From assembly GCA_020746995.1 (NCBI GenBank), contig JAGPXD010000003.1, positions 4,960,001 through 5,024,000 of the forward strand: a stretch of 64,000 nucleotides of DNA, written 5' to 3'. The position numbers were made by a program, and so were the translations under genes. Within the stretch, counting starts at the first letter, position 1; every line of letters starts with the position of its first letter. This DNA comes from Plectosphaerella cucumerina. Taxonomy: Eukaryota; Ascomycota; Sordariomycetes; Glomerellales; Plectosphaerellaceae. Positions 1 through 10,600 of the stretch are shown here, piece after piece. The notes beneath the pieces were generated by a model. The model was given only the letters and a program-made list of their open reading frames with translations. It ran no database searches and had not been told where the DNA came from.

Positions 1-1994
1 GCCACGTAGATACCGTCCATGCGTCCCATGCGAACCTGAAGAGAGTACTTGAGGAAGGCTGACCGGATCATGTCGAAGTACTCGCGCTCAAACGACTCCC
101 ACTCTCCGAATCGGTTGCGAATTTCGTAACCCAGGCCCTTCTGAAAGCCGGCGGCATCCATGCGGATGGAGATGACGGCCCTGGTCTTCAAATCGAACAT
201 GCCGGTGCCCGGAAGCCTGGGGTCTGTAGCGTCCAGCTGTGATCTCATAAGGAAATCGCCCAGTGTGGAGAAATGGTAGGCCTCAGCGGCGTTCCTCTCC
301 TCCTCGGTGATCTGGGCCGAGTTTGCGTGGCGGTAGCGTTCAAAGTCATCCTTGTTGAGCGTCAACAGCTTCTCCATCGACTTGCCCAGCATGCTCAGAA
401 TGTTGGCCGAGTCGTGCTCCTTGTCAGCGTCGATGGAGTAGACGCCGTCGCGCAGGTGAAGGAAAGTGGCCGCCGGGGCGCGCGAGATGAGGTTGAAGGA
501 GGTGTAATCCAACGGGAAGGACTTGGACAGGTGTCTGGAGGAAACGGGGCGCCAGTTGGAGATGAGGAAGTGGAAGTGGCCCAGCATGGAGGTCATGCTC
601 GACGTGGAGCCGCTGTACTTCTTGCCGAGCTTGGCGGCCAGCTGGTTCAGGGTCGAGTCCTTGGAGGACGTGACGTAGCGTTGCAGGGCGCCGAAGTCGA
701 ATTCGTTCAGCGGCATGATCTTGGAGAGGTAGGGGTCGAAGTTGTAGACCTTGGATCGAGGATCCTGCAGCATGTAGACACCAGGGTTGAACAGTACACG
801 GTCCAAGCCGTAGGCCAACTTCGCCACTGGGGGCATGGTTGGCTGCTCGACTGGCGTGAGCTGCACAGAGTGGGGGTTCAAGGTGTCTACTTTGACTTTG
901 TCCATAGGCTTCCGAGAAGCAGACGGATCGGTCTTGGCCTTGGCCGGCTTCGTGGCGGGGGCGGTCTTCGTTACGCGAGCGGCGAGGGCGGCAGCAACAG
1001 CCTTGGCGTTGAGGAATTCTTTCGATACAGACTTTTGAGGTGCCGGCGTGGGCGGTGTCTGGATGAACGGTGTCGGGGTGGGTGCTGGAGACGTTGAGAC
1101 GGGTTCTGAAGGAGCTGTGACGGGCTCTGAAGGAGCTGTGACGGGCTCTGGGGGTGGCTGGAAGACAGCTTCAAAGACACCCGGGACCACTGGGGGCTTG
1201 GGCTTCTTATTAGGCCTGGGTTGTGGCGGCCCCTTCTTGGTCCGCGGCTTGTTATTCTGCCTCAGGCCGTCGATGGGGATGTTCTGGGAATGAAGGACGT
1301 TCTTGAGAACGTCGAGGGTTGCCGTGATCTTCTTCATCTTGGCCTTGAGCTCCTTCTTGGCGACCGCCGCCTCTGGCACTGTTTTGGGGGCGCCTTCGTC
1401 TGGAGGGGAGGCGTCTTTGCCCGCAGTCTTGCCATTGTGGAGCTTGTGAATCCCGGCGCTGAGGGAGGCGTAGTTCTTCTCCAGCTGCTTCAGCGAGCTG
1501 AGGACCTGGCCGAGGACCATGTGTTCGTTCGGGGGGTTCTCTGCTGTGGGATCGGCGTCGGTGGGTGTCTTGGAGTCCGCGGGCTTCATGGATCTGGGCG
1601 TAGTCTCGGCTTCTGCGGGTGTCTTGGGGTCCGCGGGCTTCTTCGCCTCGGGCTTGGGCTTGGTCTTGCCACGAGAGCGTATGCGCTTTTGAACTGCTTT
1701 TCTCGTCTCGAACTTGCTTCTCACCAGCTCCGCCTTGTCGGAGAAAGCTTTGGCATTGGGAGTGCTGTTTGCAGCATCGTCGGGTGTCGTCTTGCCCTTT
1801 GGCGCGTCAACGGCCGAGTCGGCAGCAGGCTGTGTCGAGGTCGCGAAAGAATGTGATGGGCTCAGGGCCTTGGACGACTGAACCATCGCGAGTCGCCGCC
1901 ATGATTGCAGGCTGCTTTGAGGACGTATGAGGCAGGCCGAGCAAGCTTGACGCCTCTGGAGCCCCCGCAGAGCTGCGACTTGGAATTGCAGCAT
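1..1994 (-). CDS. PET127: PET127-family mitochondrial RNA-processing protein (5' part of gene, C-terminus beyond left edge)
   Basis: The minus-strand frame is open without an intron from an ATG at 1994 to position 1, giving 664 codons; the C-terminus lies outside the window. Yeast Pet127 is a mitochondrial inner-membrane protein needed for 5' processing and turnover of mitochondrial RNAs. The family is recognised from the conserved core: FNPGVYMLQDPRSKVYNFDP, LGHFHFLISNWRPVS, FDLKTRAVISIRMDA and, at the edge, MGRMDGIYVA. The start was chosen because it opens a typical presequence (Arg/Ser/Leu-rich, no acidic residues for about 40 residues, then SFATS). A later ATG at 1886 would remove it. A lysine/proline-rich linker with a 7-residue repeat (EPVTAPS, coded at 1099-1150) precedes the core. 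It diverges from MTQ1. The family is sure; the exact start is fairly sure. Confidence 0.93.
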   Translation of the reverse strand, partial: MLQFQVAALRGLQRRQACSACLIRPQSSLQSWRRLAMVQSSKALSPSHSFATSTQPAADSAVDAPKGKTTPDDAANSTPNAKAFSDKAELVRSKFETRKAVQKRIRSRGKTKPKPEAKKPADPKTPAEAETTPRSMKPADSKTPTDADPTAENPPNEHMVLGQVLSSLKQLEKNYASLSAGIHKLHNGKTAGKDASPPDEGAPKTVPEAAVAKKELKAKMKKITATLDVLKNVLHSQNIPIDGLRQNNKPRTKKGPPQPRPNKKPKPPVVPGVFEAVFQPPPEPVTAPSEPVTAPSEPVSTSPAPTPTPFIQTPPTPAPQKSVSKEFLNAKAVAAALAARVTKTAPATKPAKAKTDPSASRKPMDKVKVDTLNPHSVQLTPVEQPTMPPVAKLAYGLDRVLFNPGVYMLQDPRSKVYNFDPYLSKIMPLNEFDFGALQRYVTSSKDSTLNQLAAKLGKKYSGSTSSMTSMLGHFHFLISNWRPVSSRHLSKSFPLDYTSFNLISRAPAATFLHLRDGVYSIDADKEHDSANILSMLGKSMEKLLTLNKDDFERYRHANSAQITEEERNAAEAYHFSTLGDFLMRSQLDATDPRLPGTGMFDLKTRAVISIRMDAAGFQKGLGYEIRNRFGEWESFEREYFDMIRSAFLKYSLQVRMGRMDGIYV
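1099..1150 (-). repeat. 21-bp tandem repeat inside PET127
   Basis: Two and a half copies of a 21-bp unit (1099-1119, 1120-1140, 1141-1150) differing at one base. They code for repeated EPVTAPS in the low-complexity linker before the conserved PET127 core, a likely source of length variation between strains. Confidence 0.9.
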
Positions 1995-2430
1995 TGCGTC
2001 GGCTGGGGTCGGGCTGGCGGGATGCTGTGAACTTGAATCGGAAGCTGTCGCACCCAGAAATTTCTAGCCGCCGACTGAGCTTGCCCGATGTTTGGACCCT
2101 GACGTCTGCACCTCAATCCACTGAGACGCGCTAGCAACAGGGGGCGCGCCCAGTACCAGGGGCCAGCCGGGGTTTATCCAGAAGAGATCGGTCAGCTTAC
2201 GTAACGTATTCAAGGTCGACCATCAATGAACTCTTTGACTTCCTTGAGTGATCGATTCCAACATCAAACAGGAAGGACGCATACAAGGGCCAAACTCCTT
2301 GAACATACCAAAGTGCTTCGAAAACATCCGCTCGTTTCTTCGACAATCCCCGTTGGCCCTTGCCAAATAAGTCCTGTCAGCCACCCAAACACTTGGAAGA
2401 TGCATGCCCCATCATAGCTAGAGCGCAACT
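1995..2430. promoter_or_regulatory. Divergent promoter region PET127 / MTQ1
   Basis: 436 bp between two outward-facing ATGs, both for mitochondrial gene-expression proteins. No TATA box or known binding site stands out. Short open frames here are not supported by any family resemblance. Confidence 0.7.
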
Positions 2431-3543
2431 ATGCCACGACTTGCGCCCTCACTCCTCCGCCAGTCCCACCGCATCTCGCCTCTTCTTCGGTCTCTTCTTC
2501 CAGCCACACGGGACCTTCAATCAGCGCAGAACGAGCTACGATGGATCAGAGAGCATGTCTTCTCCTCATCAGTCAAACCGGGTGATGTGCCGGGACACCG
2601 CCAAAGTCCACAGCAAAGTCAGCCGAGGATCATCGCTCGACTATGCCGCCAGAGAGGACAGGGTGTTCCACTTCAGTACATCCTCGGGTCTCAGCCGTTC
2701 GGCCGTCTTGACATTGCCTGTCAGCAAGGCGTCCTTGTCCCTCGTCCGGAAACAGAAGCATGGGCCCTGCATCTAGGGAAGCTCATCCGCTGGTGGAGGC
2801 ATTCCGCAGGAGACAACTCCATGCGTGACCTCGGTCTTGTCGACTTTTGCACCGGGACCGGCTGTATAGCCCTCTCACTCTACCAAAGCCTGCAAGGCGC
2901 GGACAGCAAGCTACGCGTCCGCGGTGTCGACATCTCACCTCAAGCCGTGTCCTTATCACGCAAGAACCTAGAAGCAAACCTGCGGACATCAGTCATCTCT
3001 CCGCCGCGCGAGGACTATTCTGTCTCCTTCACGCTAGGCAGCGTTTTCGACGATTCTTTCGTGAAGGAGCTTAGCTCTGAACGTGGCAGCTACGACGTCT
3101 TGGTCTCCAACCCACCTTATATATCCCGAGACACGTGGACCCACGGACGAGGCCAGATGGGGTTCTCTGTCAAGAAGTACGAGCCGCGACTGGCCCTTGT
3201 TCCGGAGGATGATGTGCCTTCCTATCCGGGCGTCGAGCACGAGGATGTCTTCTACTGGAGACTTCTCGATATCTCGTCACTGCTGCGGACTCAGTTAGTG
3301 GTGTTCGAGGTAGGTGATGAGGCGCAGGCTTTGAGGGTCGCCGGGATGGCATTACAAAGGGAGGAGCTGCGTGACTGGAAGGTCGAACTGTGGAGGGACT
3401 GGCCCGACATTTCACCCCTCGACGACGAGGCACAGATACTCAACGTCGAAGTTCCTGGACGATATATTTCCCAAGTTGCGGTTAGAGGATCAGGGAATGT
3501 ACGATGCGTTGTCATCACGAAGATACCCAGCATGATAGAATAG
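2431..3543 (+). CDS. MTQ1: Mitochondrial release-factor N5-glutamine methyltransferase (HemK/PrmC family)
   Basis: Single exon, 370 residues. The enzyme uses S-adenosylmethionine to methylate the glutamine of the GGQ loop in the mitochondrial class I release factor, which speeds peptide release. Visible signatures: the PrmC motif with FGRLDIACQQGVLVPRPETE around residues 90-110, the SAM-binding motif VDFCTGTGCIALSLY at 137-151, and the substrate-binding catalytic motif NPPY at 227-230. The first 25 residues (MPRLAPSLLRQSHRISPLLR) are basic and lack acidic residues, as expected for a mitochondrial presequence, which argues for MTQ1 rather than the cytosolic MTQ2. It diverges from PET127 and converges on FLX1. 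Family assignment is firm; location is inferred. Confidence 0.93.
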   Translation: MPRLAPSLLRQSHRISPLLRSLLPATRDLQSAQNELRWIREHVFSSSVKPGDVPGHRQSPQQSQPRIIARLCRQRGQGVPLQYILGSQPFGRLDIACQQGVLVPRPETEAWALHLGKLIRWWRHSAGDNSMRDLGLVDFCTGTGCIALSLYQSLQGADSKLRVRGVDISPQAVSLSRKNLEANLRTSVISPPREDYSVSFTLGSVFDDSFVKELSSERGSYDVLVSNPPYISRDTWTHGRGQMGFSVKKYEPRLALVPEDDVPSYPGVEHEDVFYWRLLDISSLLRTQLVVFEVGDEAQALRVAGMALQREELRDWKVELWRDWPDISPLDDEAQILNVEVPGRYISQVAVRGSGNVRCVVITKIPSMIE

Positions 3544-3946
3544 CGGTCCTTCTTAACGAATTGAACTGGCCCAACTGGCGCTTGCCATCGCGCAATGGAA
3601 ACCTGCCCCGTCACCAGGGTGAGTCAGGGTTAATTGGCAATGCTCACTCTCCCAGGTAGTCTCATGCCCAAGCACCTCAGTCAGAGGGTCGGGCAAGTAC
3701 GTTGCTTCATCATCACAAGACACCCATCGTTATGAAAAAGCAACGCGCTTTATTGGGAATGCTGGTAGCCCCGTTTCCGAGCATTCAGAAGCTCGGTTTC
3801 TGGTGGCCGGGTATCGTTTTCGTTACTCATGCGCCCATGCGCCAATACGTCCCTGATCCATCCATCCCTCCCTCCATGCAACCATTTCCCCCTCTAGTAA
3901 AACACGGCGCCAAACGGCACCAAAAACAAAACCCAAACGGCGCCAC
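3544..3946. other. Convergent 3' region MTQ1 / FLX1
   Basis: 403 bp between two stop codons, presumably both 3' UTRs. No gene or RNA signature seen. Confidence 0.7.
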
Positions 3947-4993
3947 CTACGCAAAGTAACGCGGCAGGTGGTACTTGACGTTCTCGTACACGAGGAACGT
4001 CACCCACGTGGCGGGCATGACCCTGACCACGCCGGGGATGATGCCGCGGTAGAATCCCATGACGCCCTCCTCGCGCCACAGCTGGCGGGTGACGCCCTTG
4101 ATGCCTCGGCCGAAGCGCTCGTCGGCATTGTAGTTCTGCAGGCGGCTCCTGAAGACCTGCAGGGGGTAAGTGACGGCGCCGGCGACGAACTTGGCGGTGG
4201 TCGAGATGACGATGGTGGCCTCGTTGGTCATCTTGTCGGGGTCAGCGACAGGGGCGGCCGCGTCGGTGTCGGCGGCAGCGCCGCGGCGCGAGCGGAGGTA
4301 CATCTTCTTGGCGGGCTCGTAGACGGCGAACTGCACGGCGCCGTGGCTGACGCCGAAGAGGCCGACGCCCAGGCCGCGGTAGAAGCCGCGCCAGCCCTCG
4401 GTGGCGTACAGGGTGCGGATGCCGGTGATCATGCCGGGGTAGGCGCCCTCGGCGGCGCGGTCGGAGGAGAGCATGCGGGTCTTGATGACCCAGACGGGGT
4501 TGGTGAGGACCTGGGTGGTGGCACCGGCGAGAGCGGAGGCGAGGAAGAAGTCGTGGCTGGCGAGGACTTCCTTGGGCGCGGCGGCGGTCTCGGCGGCGCC
4601 GCCCTTGTAGGAGGCGATGGCGCGCTCGTAGCGGGACTTGAAGAAGAAGAAGCTAGCCCAACTAAAGGCGTTGCCGGTGAGGTTCGGAATCAGTCCGCGG
4701 TAGAGGGAGGCGAGGGGCCGGTCGTTCTGGGTCATTGATCGGATGAGGGCCATGGTGGTCAGAGGTGCTTGCGGAGCGGCGGCGGTGCTTCGGTGGACTG
4801 GTCGGGGGGGAAGCTGGTCAGCAGGCCGTCAAGGGAGGGAGGGAGGGATTGTTTTCTCACTCTGCATGCGCGTCTTGACAATGTCGAGAGGGTGGACGAC
4901 GAGGGTCGCGACCGAGCCGGCGGAGAGACCGGCGATGGACTCGACGAGGCCGGGCGAAAGGCCCGCGCGATCGGGATGCGCCTGCTGCGCCAT
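3947..4993 (-). CDS. FLX1: Mitochondrial carrier, FAD/folate type (FLX1/SLC25A32-like)
   Basis: Two exons, 4861-4993 and 3947-4797, with a 63-bp intron (donor GTGAGA, acceptor CCAG), give 327 residues. The splice restores a continuous TRMQIHRSTAA. Three carrier repeats are visible with signatures HPLDIVK (34-40), NPVWVIK (144-150) and YPLQVFR (255-261). Only the first has the full PxDxxK; the tryptophan in the second and neutral residues in the second and third are typical of the FAD/folate/pyrimidine-nucleotide branch of the SLC25 family. Segments such as LASLYRGLIPNL and NPVWVIKTRM support Flx1, the inner-membrane carrier for flavin cofactor. Substrate is inferred from resemblance; the carrier fold is certain. 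Confidence 0.9.
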
Positions 4994-6500
4994 GGCGAGT
5001 ACAGGGTTCGGGAAGGCCGGAGAAGGAGGAGAAGATGCGGAAAGGAAAAGGGGTCGTGATGTTCTGCGTCGGCCGAAGCTTTACATGGCGACAAGAGTCG
5101 GAGAAGGGAGGAGGGTAGGAGAAGGTTGCGCGCCGGGTTGTATTGTGTAGAGGCGGACAATCGCGTCGTACTCTAGCTCCTCCTGAGGTCCCCATTTCAT
5201 CACGTCCCGCCCCGATCGGGACGTGCCGAGGCCCCACTTTTGCCGGCCGGGCACCTTCCCGAGGCCCCCGAATCGGCCGAGTCCGTCAAACGGCCGGCCG
5301 TTGGGCCGGCCGGGACGGGCCGGAGGCTAGGCAATGGTCTGGGAAGGCAGCAGGAAGGTGCCTTCCTTCCATGTGGCATGTGCCCAGGCAGACACAAAGA
5401 AGGCAGGCACGTGTTTGTTTGGGTGTGACTAACAACATGACTGCACATGACTTGGAAGCAGTATTCTGGCAGGTAGATGCTTCACATCCTGCAAGGATGC
5501 TCTTGCACCTTCCATCACAGCACAACGAGTCATCTAGGCATATTCAACATTGATGATCCAACCTCGCCTCGTGCAGAACATCTCCTCAGTTGATTTGTAC
5601 GGGTGCGGTCACACAACACAATGACAATGGATCAGAACACTTGCATCCTCGACGACAACTCCACGATCCAGCGGTCTTTGCCTGTGTTTCAAGATTCCGG
5701 AACTTATAACCACGGCTTCTTCGTACTTTGTTTGTTGCGGGAAATAGGAATGAGTTGTTTCCCGTCCGCCATCTGAAAAACGGAAAAGGCATGTGTTGGA
5801 GGATGTACATCTGCTGCTTCAACCGTCACGGCTCCCGAAATCCACGCATGAAGCAACTACTGGACACGGAAGCTTCTACAAACAAGGAAAGAGGGTTGAG
5901 GCAGTACTTCGGATATGCTCATTAATACTTTGAGGAGCGTGCCATACCACCTTGACCTGCAAAGAAGTGGCCTGGTCTGTGAGACCGCAGATCCACCACA
6001 CCAGATATCAAGCAACATGCCCGAGATACGATGAAATGAAGGGCTGGAAGCGCACATTCGAAGCAGAACTTACCTAGAACATTGATTTCGGAGGGTGGCA
6101 AGGACAGATTTTCTCATGGAACATCAATATCACCTGGGCAGGTCGAAGCAGCAACGCCATCCATCCCATCGCAGGTGGCTTTCACATATCGCACGATTAC
6201 ATGTTCCAGTACTACACTGATCCGACAGAGACAAGTCGAAGGTCAAACATACACAACCTCTTCCTTCGCAGCGTTGATCTTGGTACCACAAGTCCCATAG
6301 GTAGTCTGTTATGGGGAGCACGGCCACGGCATGTCCTGGCATCAGCAACAGACGAATGCAACCAATTCAACCAGCACCTACACAGACAGTCCCAAAGCTC
6401 TAGCCATTTGAGAATCATTTCATGTGTAACAGTCAGATCTGGCAGCAACAGAAGATGTCTTCCGACTCCCCATACGGCCTCAAGCCAGCTCCTGATATGG
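4994..6500. other. Gene-free region upstream of FLX1
   Basis: Holds the FLX1 promoter, a cluster of GC palindromes near 5211-5330, then a less GC-rich stretch. Short open frames of 60-135 codons exist on both strands but none resembles a known protein. A good minus-strand donor (GTAAGT at about 6068-6074) lies here, which could belong to an unannotated spliced transcript. I cannot support a gene. Confidence 0.5.
5289..5302. repeat. Perfect 14-bp GC palindrome in a palindrome cluster
   Basis: AACGGCCGGCCGTT is its own reverse complement. It lies among further CGG/CCG-rich inverted motifs between about 5211 (CCCGATCGGG) and 5330, some 220-340 bp upstream of the FLX1 start. CGG/CCG pairs are what Zn2Cys6 factors commonly bind, but no specific factor can be named. 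Confidence 0.7.
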
Positions 6501-7650
6501 TCTGTCTACCTCAACCCTCCGAGCAACAAGACCAAAACATCAAAGAAATCAAATAGCTATGAACTCCCAAGACAAATATTTGTCAGCCTCGCTGCCCAAT
6601 CTCCCAGGCCATCCAAAACACATCGCCCGTCTCCCATCAAGACCCCCTCCCATGCAAGCCCAGAGCATCAGACGACGACCTCCAGCAGACCGAACCAACA
6701 CGTTCTCCAGATCAGGCCCCAACGCACGACAGTGGCAAACACCTCCTCCCGCAGATCCCTCCATCAACCATCCAGTCTCACCTCAAGCACCGCTCATCTC
6801 CCCAACACCCCAATCACCAACCCTCACCGACCCGAGACCATCGACGTGTCATGCGAAAGACACGTCTCCCAGGACATGCCCTCCAGCAACCAAACCACCG
6901 CCAATGTACATGTACCTACACGAACATCATGCAACAACGCTCGCAATCAAACAGGCAAGACAAGATCCCCCCGAACGAGGCCGTGCCGCCCGCCCGTTCA
7001 AGAGGGCACATCCCAGCTGCCGCCGCCCGGATTGGTCCCCCTCCCGCATCTCCCGCATATCGCCCGCCGACGAATCCCGCGTCACGTACACCGCTGCTTC
7101 CCGCGGGAAAAACCTCACCGCCCCACGAAAATATGACAAGATAGAAAAGTATGAAGAGGGGGGGACATTGCACCTCGAGACCTCGTCCGTGAGGCCTCAA
7201 CAAAGCATTCGCTGCTCTCTGCGAGATTCAGGGATCCTCCAAGCCGGGGATATCCCTCCCTCGCAGCTGTACGCATCACCGCCCAGCAGGAGATGCCCTT
7301 CGACCACAGCCACTCACGATGTCCACAATGCCCCCTCCATCTCGCGAGCTGAGCTCGCACAGATAGGAGAAGTCCGTCCAGGTACCAGTATTTGTCAACG
7401 GGACTTTGCACAACGAGGGGCGCCAGGGGAGGCTCGAGGCCGCGAGTCCAGACATCGCCATGCGTCGCATGAACATATTGCGCCCCGATGGCCCTCGTCT
7501 CGCCGCCGGACCCCCATAGCTCGTTTGCCCCTGAGAGAACCACGCGCGAAAGGGTACCAGAGCTCGACGAAGACCCAACTTCCTCCAACACAGCGGGGGA
7601 GGGGGACCAGAAGTGGCGCGCATAATCCATGACCAGGCCTGTTTCTCCCT
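6501..7650. other. Two overlapping antiparallel open frames, coding status unresolved
   Basis: The plus frame 6559-7632 (357 codons, Pro/Ser/Arg-rich) and the minus frame 7115-7630 (171 codons, starting MDYARHFWSPSPAVLEEV) overlap. The minus frame has the more protein-like composition in its first 104 codons, and these end at a GTGAGT donor at 7317; a possible acceptor follows about 95 bp on. Neither matches a family I know. At most one is real and possibly neither, since GC-rich intergenic DNA readily keeps long frames open. Confidence 0.3.
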
Positions 7651-10600
7651 TGCTTTGCGAGCCCGCGGTACAGCCCGCCTCGCACCCCCTCCATCAGACC
7701 ACGACCAACTGGCTCGAGAGCCCAAAAATCTCTTCCCGTTGAGAAAGAGGCCATCCGGTCTTCCCCATCCCCTCCTCTCAACCCACGCCCCCTCCAGAAA
7801 GAGCAGGGCCGAACGTAAACAACTGCTGCCCGGACGAAACAGGGTCTAGGCGATCAAGTGAAAACACTCGCGCGCGCACACACACAGCCTCCGTCCGAGA
7901 GGGGGGGCGAGACCTGGCGACGATGATACACCTGCCATCGGCCGATCGGCTGGCTCCGTGAGTGTGTGACGGCCACTCTTTCGCCTCTAAGACTTGCCGT
8001 CTTCGTACAACGTGGCTCCGATCTGAGGGGCTGGAGAAGCAAGGTGAGCGCGGCCGACATGGGCGCGGCCGCCACACCCTGTCACCCTCTCATCCATCTG
8101 ACACAGGAAACCCCCCTTTCTCCTCCGCCATTAAACTGGCCGGGGGGAGGCATCTCCATTTGTTTTCGTTGCCATTGCCTTTTTCGTACAATGTTTCCAA
8201 GTGGGGAGACGCAGTTCCATGGGCCATCAACAGGCCTCGTCTTGCAGATGGACCGGCGGGGGGTGGACGTGGGCATCTCGGCCGGGAGGACAGGCCTTCA
8301 CTTTGAGGACCCCTGCTCCTGCTTCTCCTGCTTCTCCTGCTGCAGCTCGCCGCGGACGAGCCCTAAGCACACGCACACGGATTGCTGATGACCAGACGTG
8401 TGTGTCCTGCAAGTCGAGTCCGAGCAACTCGAATGCACCCCTCCATCGAACCCATGGACTTTCAACAGTTCGCCACTGTCGATGGCCCCGATGGCCCCAA
8501 GTAACCCGGAGCATGCGGCATGCACGATCTTGGGAAGCAAGTATTTCCCTCACGCGGGCCACATGCTGTGCCTGGCCGATTCTGCAGTCGAAGATGGGAT
8601 TACTGATTAGCGATCAAACCACTGCAGGACCGCGGAGCCCGGGATGTCAGAACACATGTGGCTCCGGAATTCCAGCCACCACTGGATCATGGATCAAGAG
8701 TTGATGCCAGTCAAGACCGTTGAGCTACACAGTCAGCATCGCGTCAAGACTGGTTATCGGGCTCTATCCTAGCATATCTTCGGACGCGACGGCATCTCCC
8801 GGCGGACGAATGCGCCCAGTCCCCCTGGCGGCAGGCCGCACGAAAAAGATGACGCCCGTGGTGGTTTACGCTGTGACATGCTGACAACATGTTGTAGAGT
8901 TTCTTCGAGGAGGCCCAGGCGCTGCGTCGTAGATCTTTGAGATCCGGACCCTATCAGATCTGGGGATCCACGATCTAGGAATGTCGCCCGGGGCAGGGTT
9001 CCCCAAAGAGGCAGTCCTCCGTGATGGAATGGGAAGAGCTTGCGAAGGAAAGCACTCCCCCAAGAACCAGGGTCCCGGGCGACCTTTCGATGCCCGCATG
9101 CCATGCTGCAGGATGGGGATCACAGATTCTGTAATATCTCAACTTCGGTCTTCTGCGTCCAAATCCTGAAACTGGACGCAACGGCCGGAAAGAACAACAT
9201 GGATCTTTTTTTCTCGAACGGAGTGGAGGAAGTCCGCCCGCGACCCATCGTCGTCGCCCAGCCAGAACCTCGAGAAGAGGCGAAGCTCCCCTGGCCTGAT
9301 GGCAGGATCCGAGCGTCGAGGCCCCCGGCCTCACGTCGCAGTCGCCGAATGAGTTCAGAGTCGCGAGAAAGCAGGCATCGAGCGTGATTATGTTGTGCCC
9401 CTGCATCTCGTCTTCCGTCAGTACAGCAGGGCATCGCAGCGGAAGCGAAAGGAGAGTCTGCGACTGCGGTGGGTCGCGCACGTTCGAGTCAAAGTCGTAT
9501 CCAGGTTCGTCTGTCTGCCTGCTGACAGCTCGAGACCGGGCGCTCACTGTGACGCTGCCAGCGATGGCAGCTCTCGATCGAGTGGCGCGTCGGATGACTT
9601 GGCCATCAGACTGGGCCGTGGGTTTGGTGGCCACTTGAGATGAGTCGACCTGCCAACTATCCTCTCGTCTAGCTTTCTCCGACGGGAAGGCGGATTATCG
9701 TCTGCGTGTCTCAAGCCAGCCTCTGCCGCCGCCAGCACGGCCGTCTTCCCCGGACCGCCGTCAAATTTGCCAGCTGCAAGTGGCTGCCGAACAGAGACAT
9801 TGTCTCTGCCTCGGAAGCTGACGATGACGCCGGGCCACAACGGCGCGGTTTGGCAGACAAACACGAACGGAGCCGCTGCCGGCCCGTGCCTTTTGGCGTC
9901 AGGGCAGGTCCATTGAGGGTCCATGACCATGTTCGTCCCGTTGCGACTGGCTGCAACGTCCTCAGCAGTGAACGGCCCCCCCCGTCACCCCTCCCTCCCC
10001 TCCGTAGATCTGTGTCGCCACGATCAATCGAGTCTCGCATTGGGAGCAGAGACGCCATCAAAGCACGGATCTGCTGCTCAAGCCACCCCAAAAACAACAC
10101 CGACGCGAACGCCTGGCCACCACCCGCCCGCTGACAGCGGTACCTGCGCACAGGTACGTGCGCCATCTGCCGTGGATAGGATGTTTTGCCCCTGCATACT
10201 CGCCATGTTTCGCAGGCCAGCGGCATCTCGCCATCTCGGAATCTGCCCCCCGCCACAGGGCCAGGTGAGTGACAGTCACTGCCTGGACATTCGCGAGAGA
10301 CACCCGATGGGGAGTCGACTGTGCCCGCTGTGGAGGTCCGAGCATGGCGAGCGAACAGACGGTCATCGAAATTCTTCGATGGCAGCAGCCAGGGTCCTCG
10401 TCTCAGACGAAGCCCTCGACGAGATGAGGCACGGACCAGAATATGACAGATGGTGCTGAGCGGGACCGCCGGGGCCCATCGGGCCCTGAGGTCGGCGATC
10501 TTGATCATGCGCCAACCCACGAGTGCGACGGTGATTGAACTCGAGAGGCAACGCAGCTGCATCTGGGTCCGCAATCGCCTGCATCTTCCAAGTCTGGACT

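Noticed and set aside
1862..2137. 91-codon minus frame overlapping the PET127 start
   Set aside because: A different frame from PET127; the PET127 frame with its presequence explains the region better.
3968..4738. 256-codon plus frame opposite FLX1
   Set aside because: Gly/Val/Ala-rich antisense shadow of the carrier gene.
8975..9634. 219-codon minus-strand frame
   Set aside because: No family resemblance, no supporting splice structure, composition of random GC-rich DNA.
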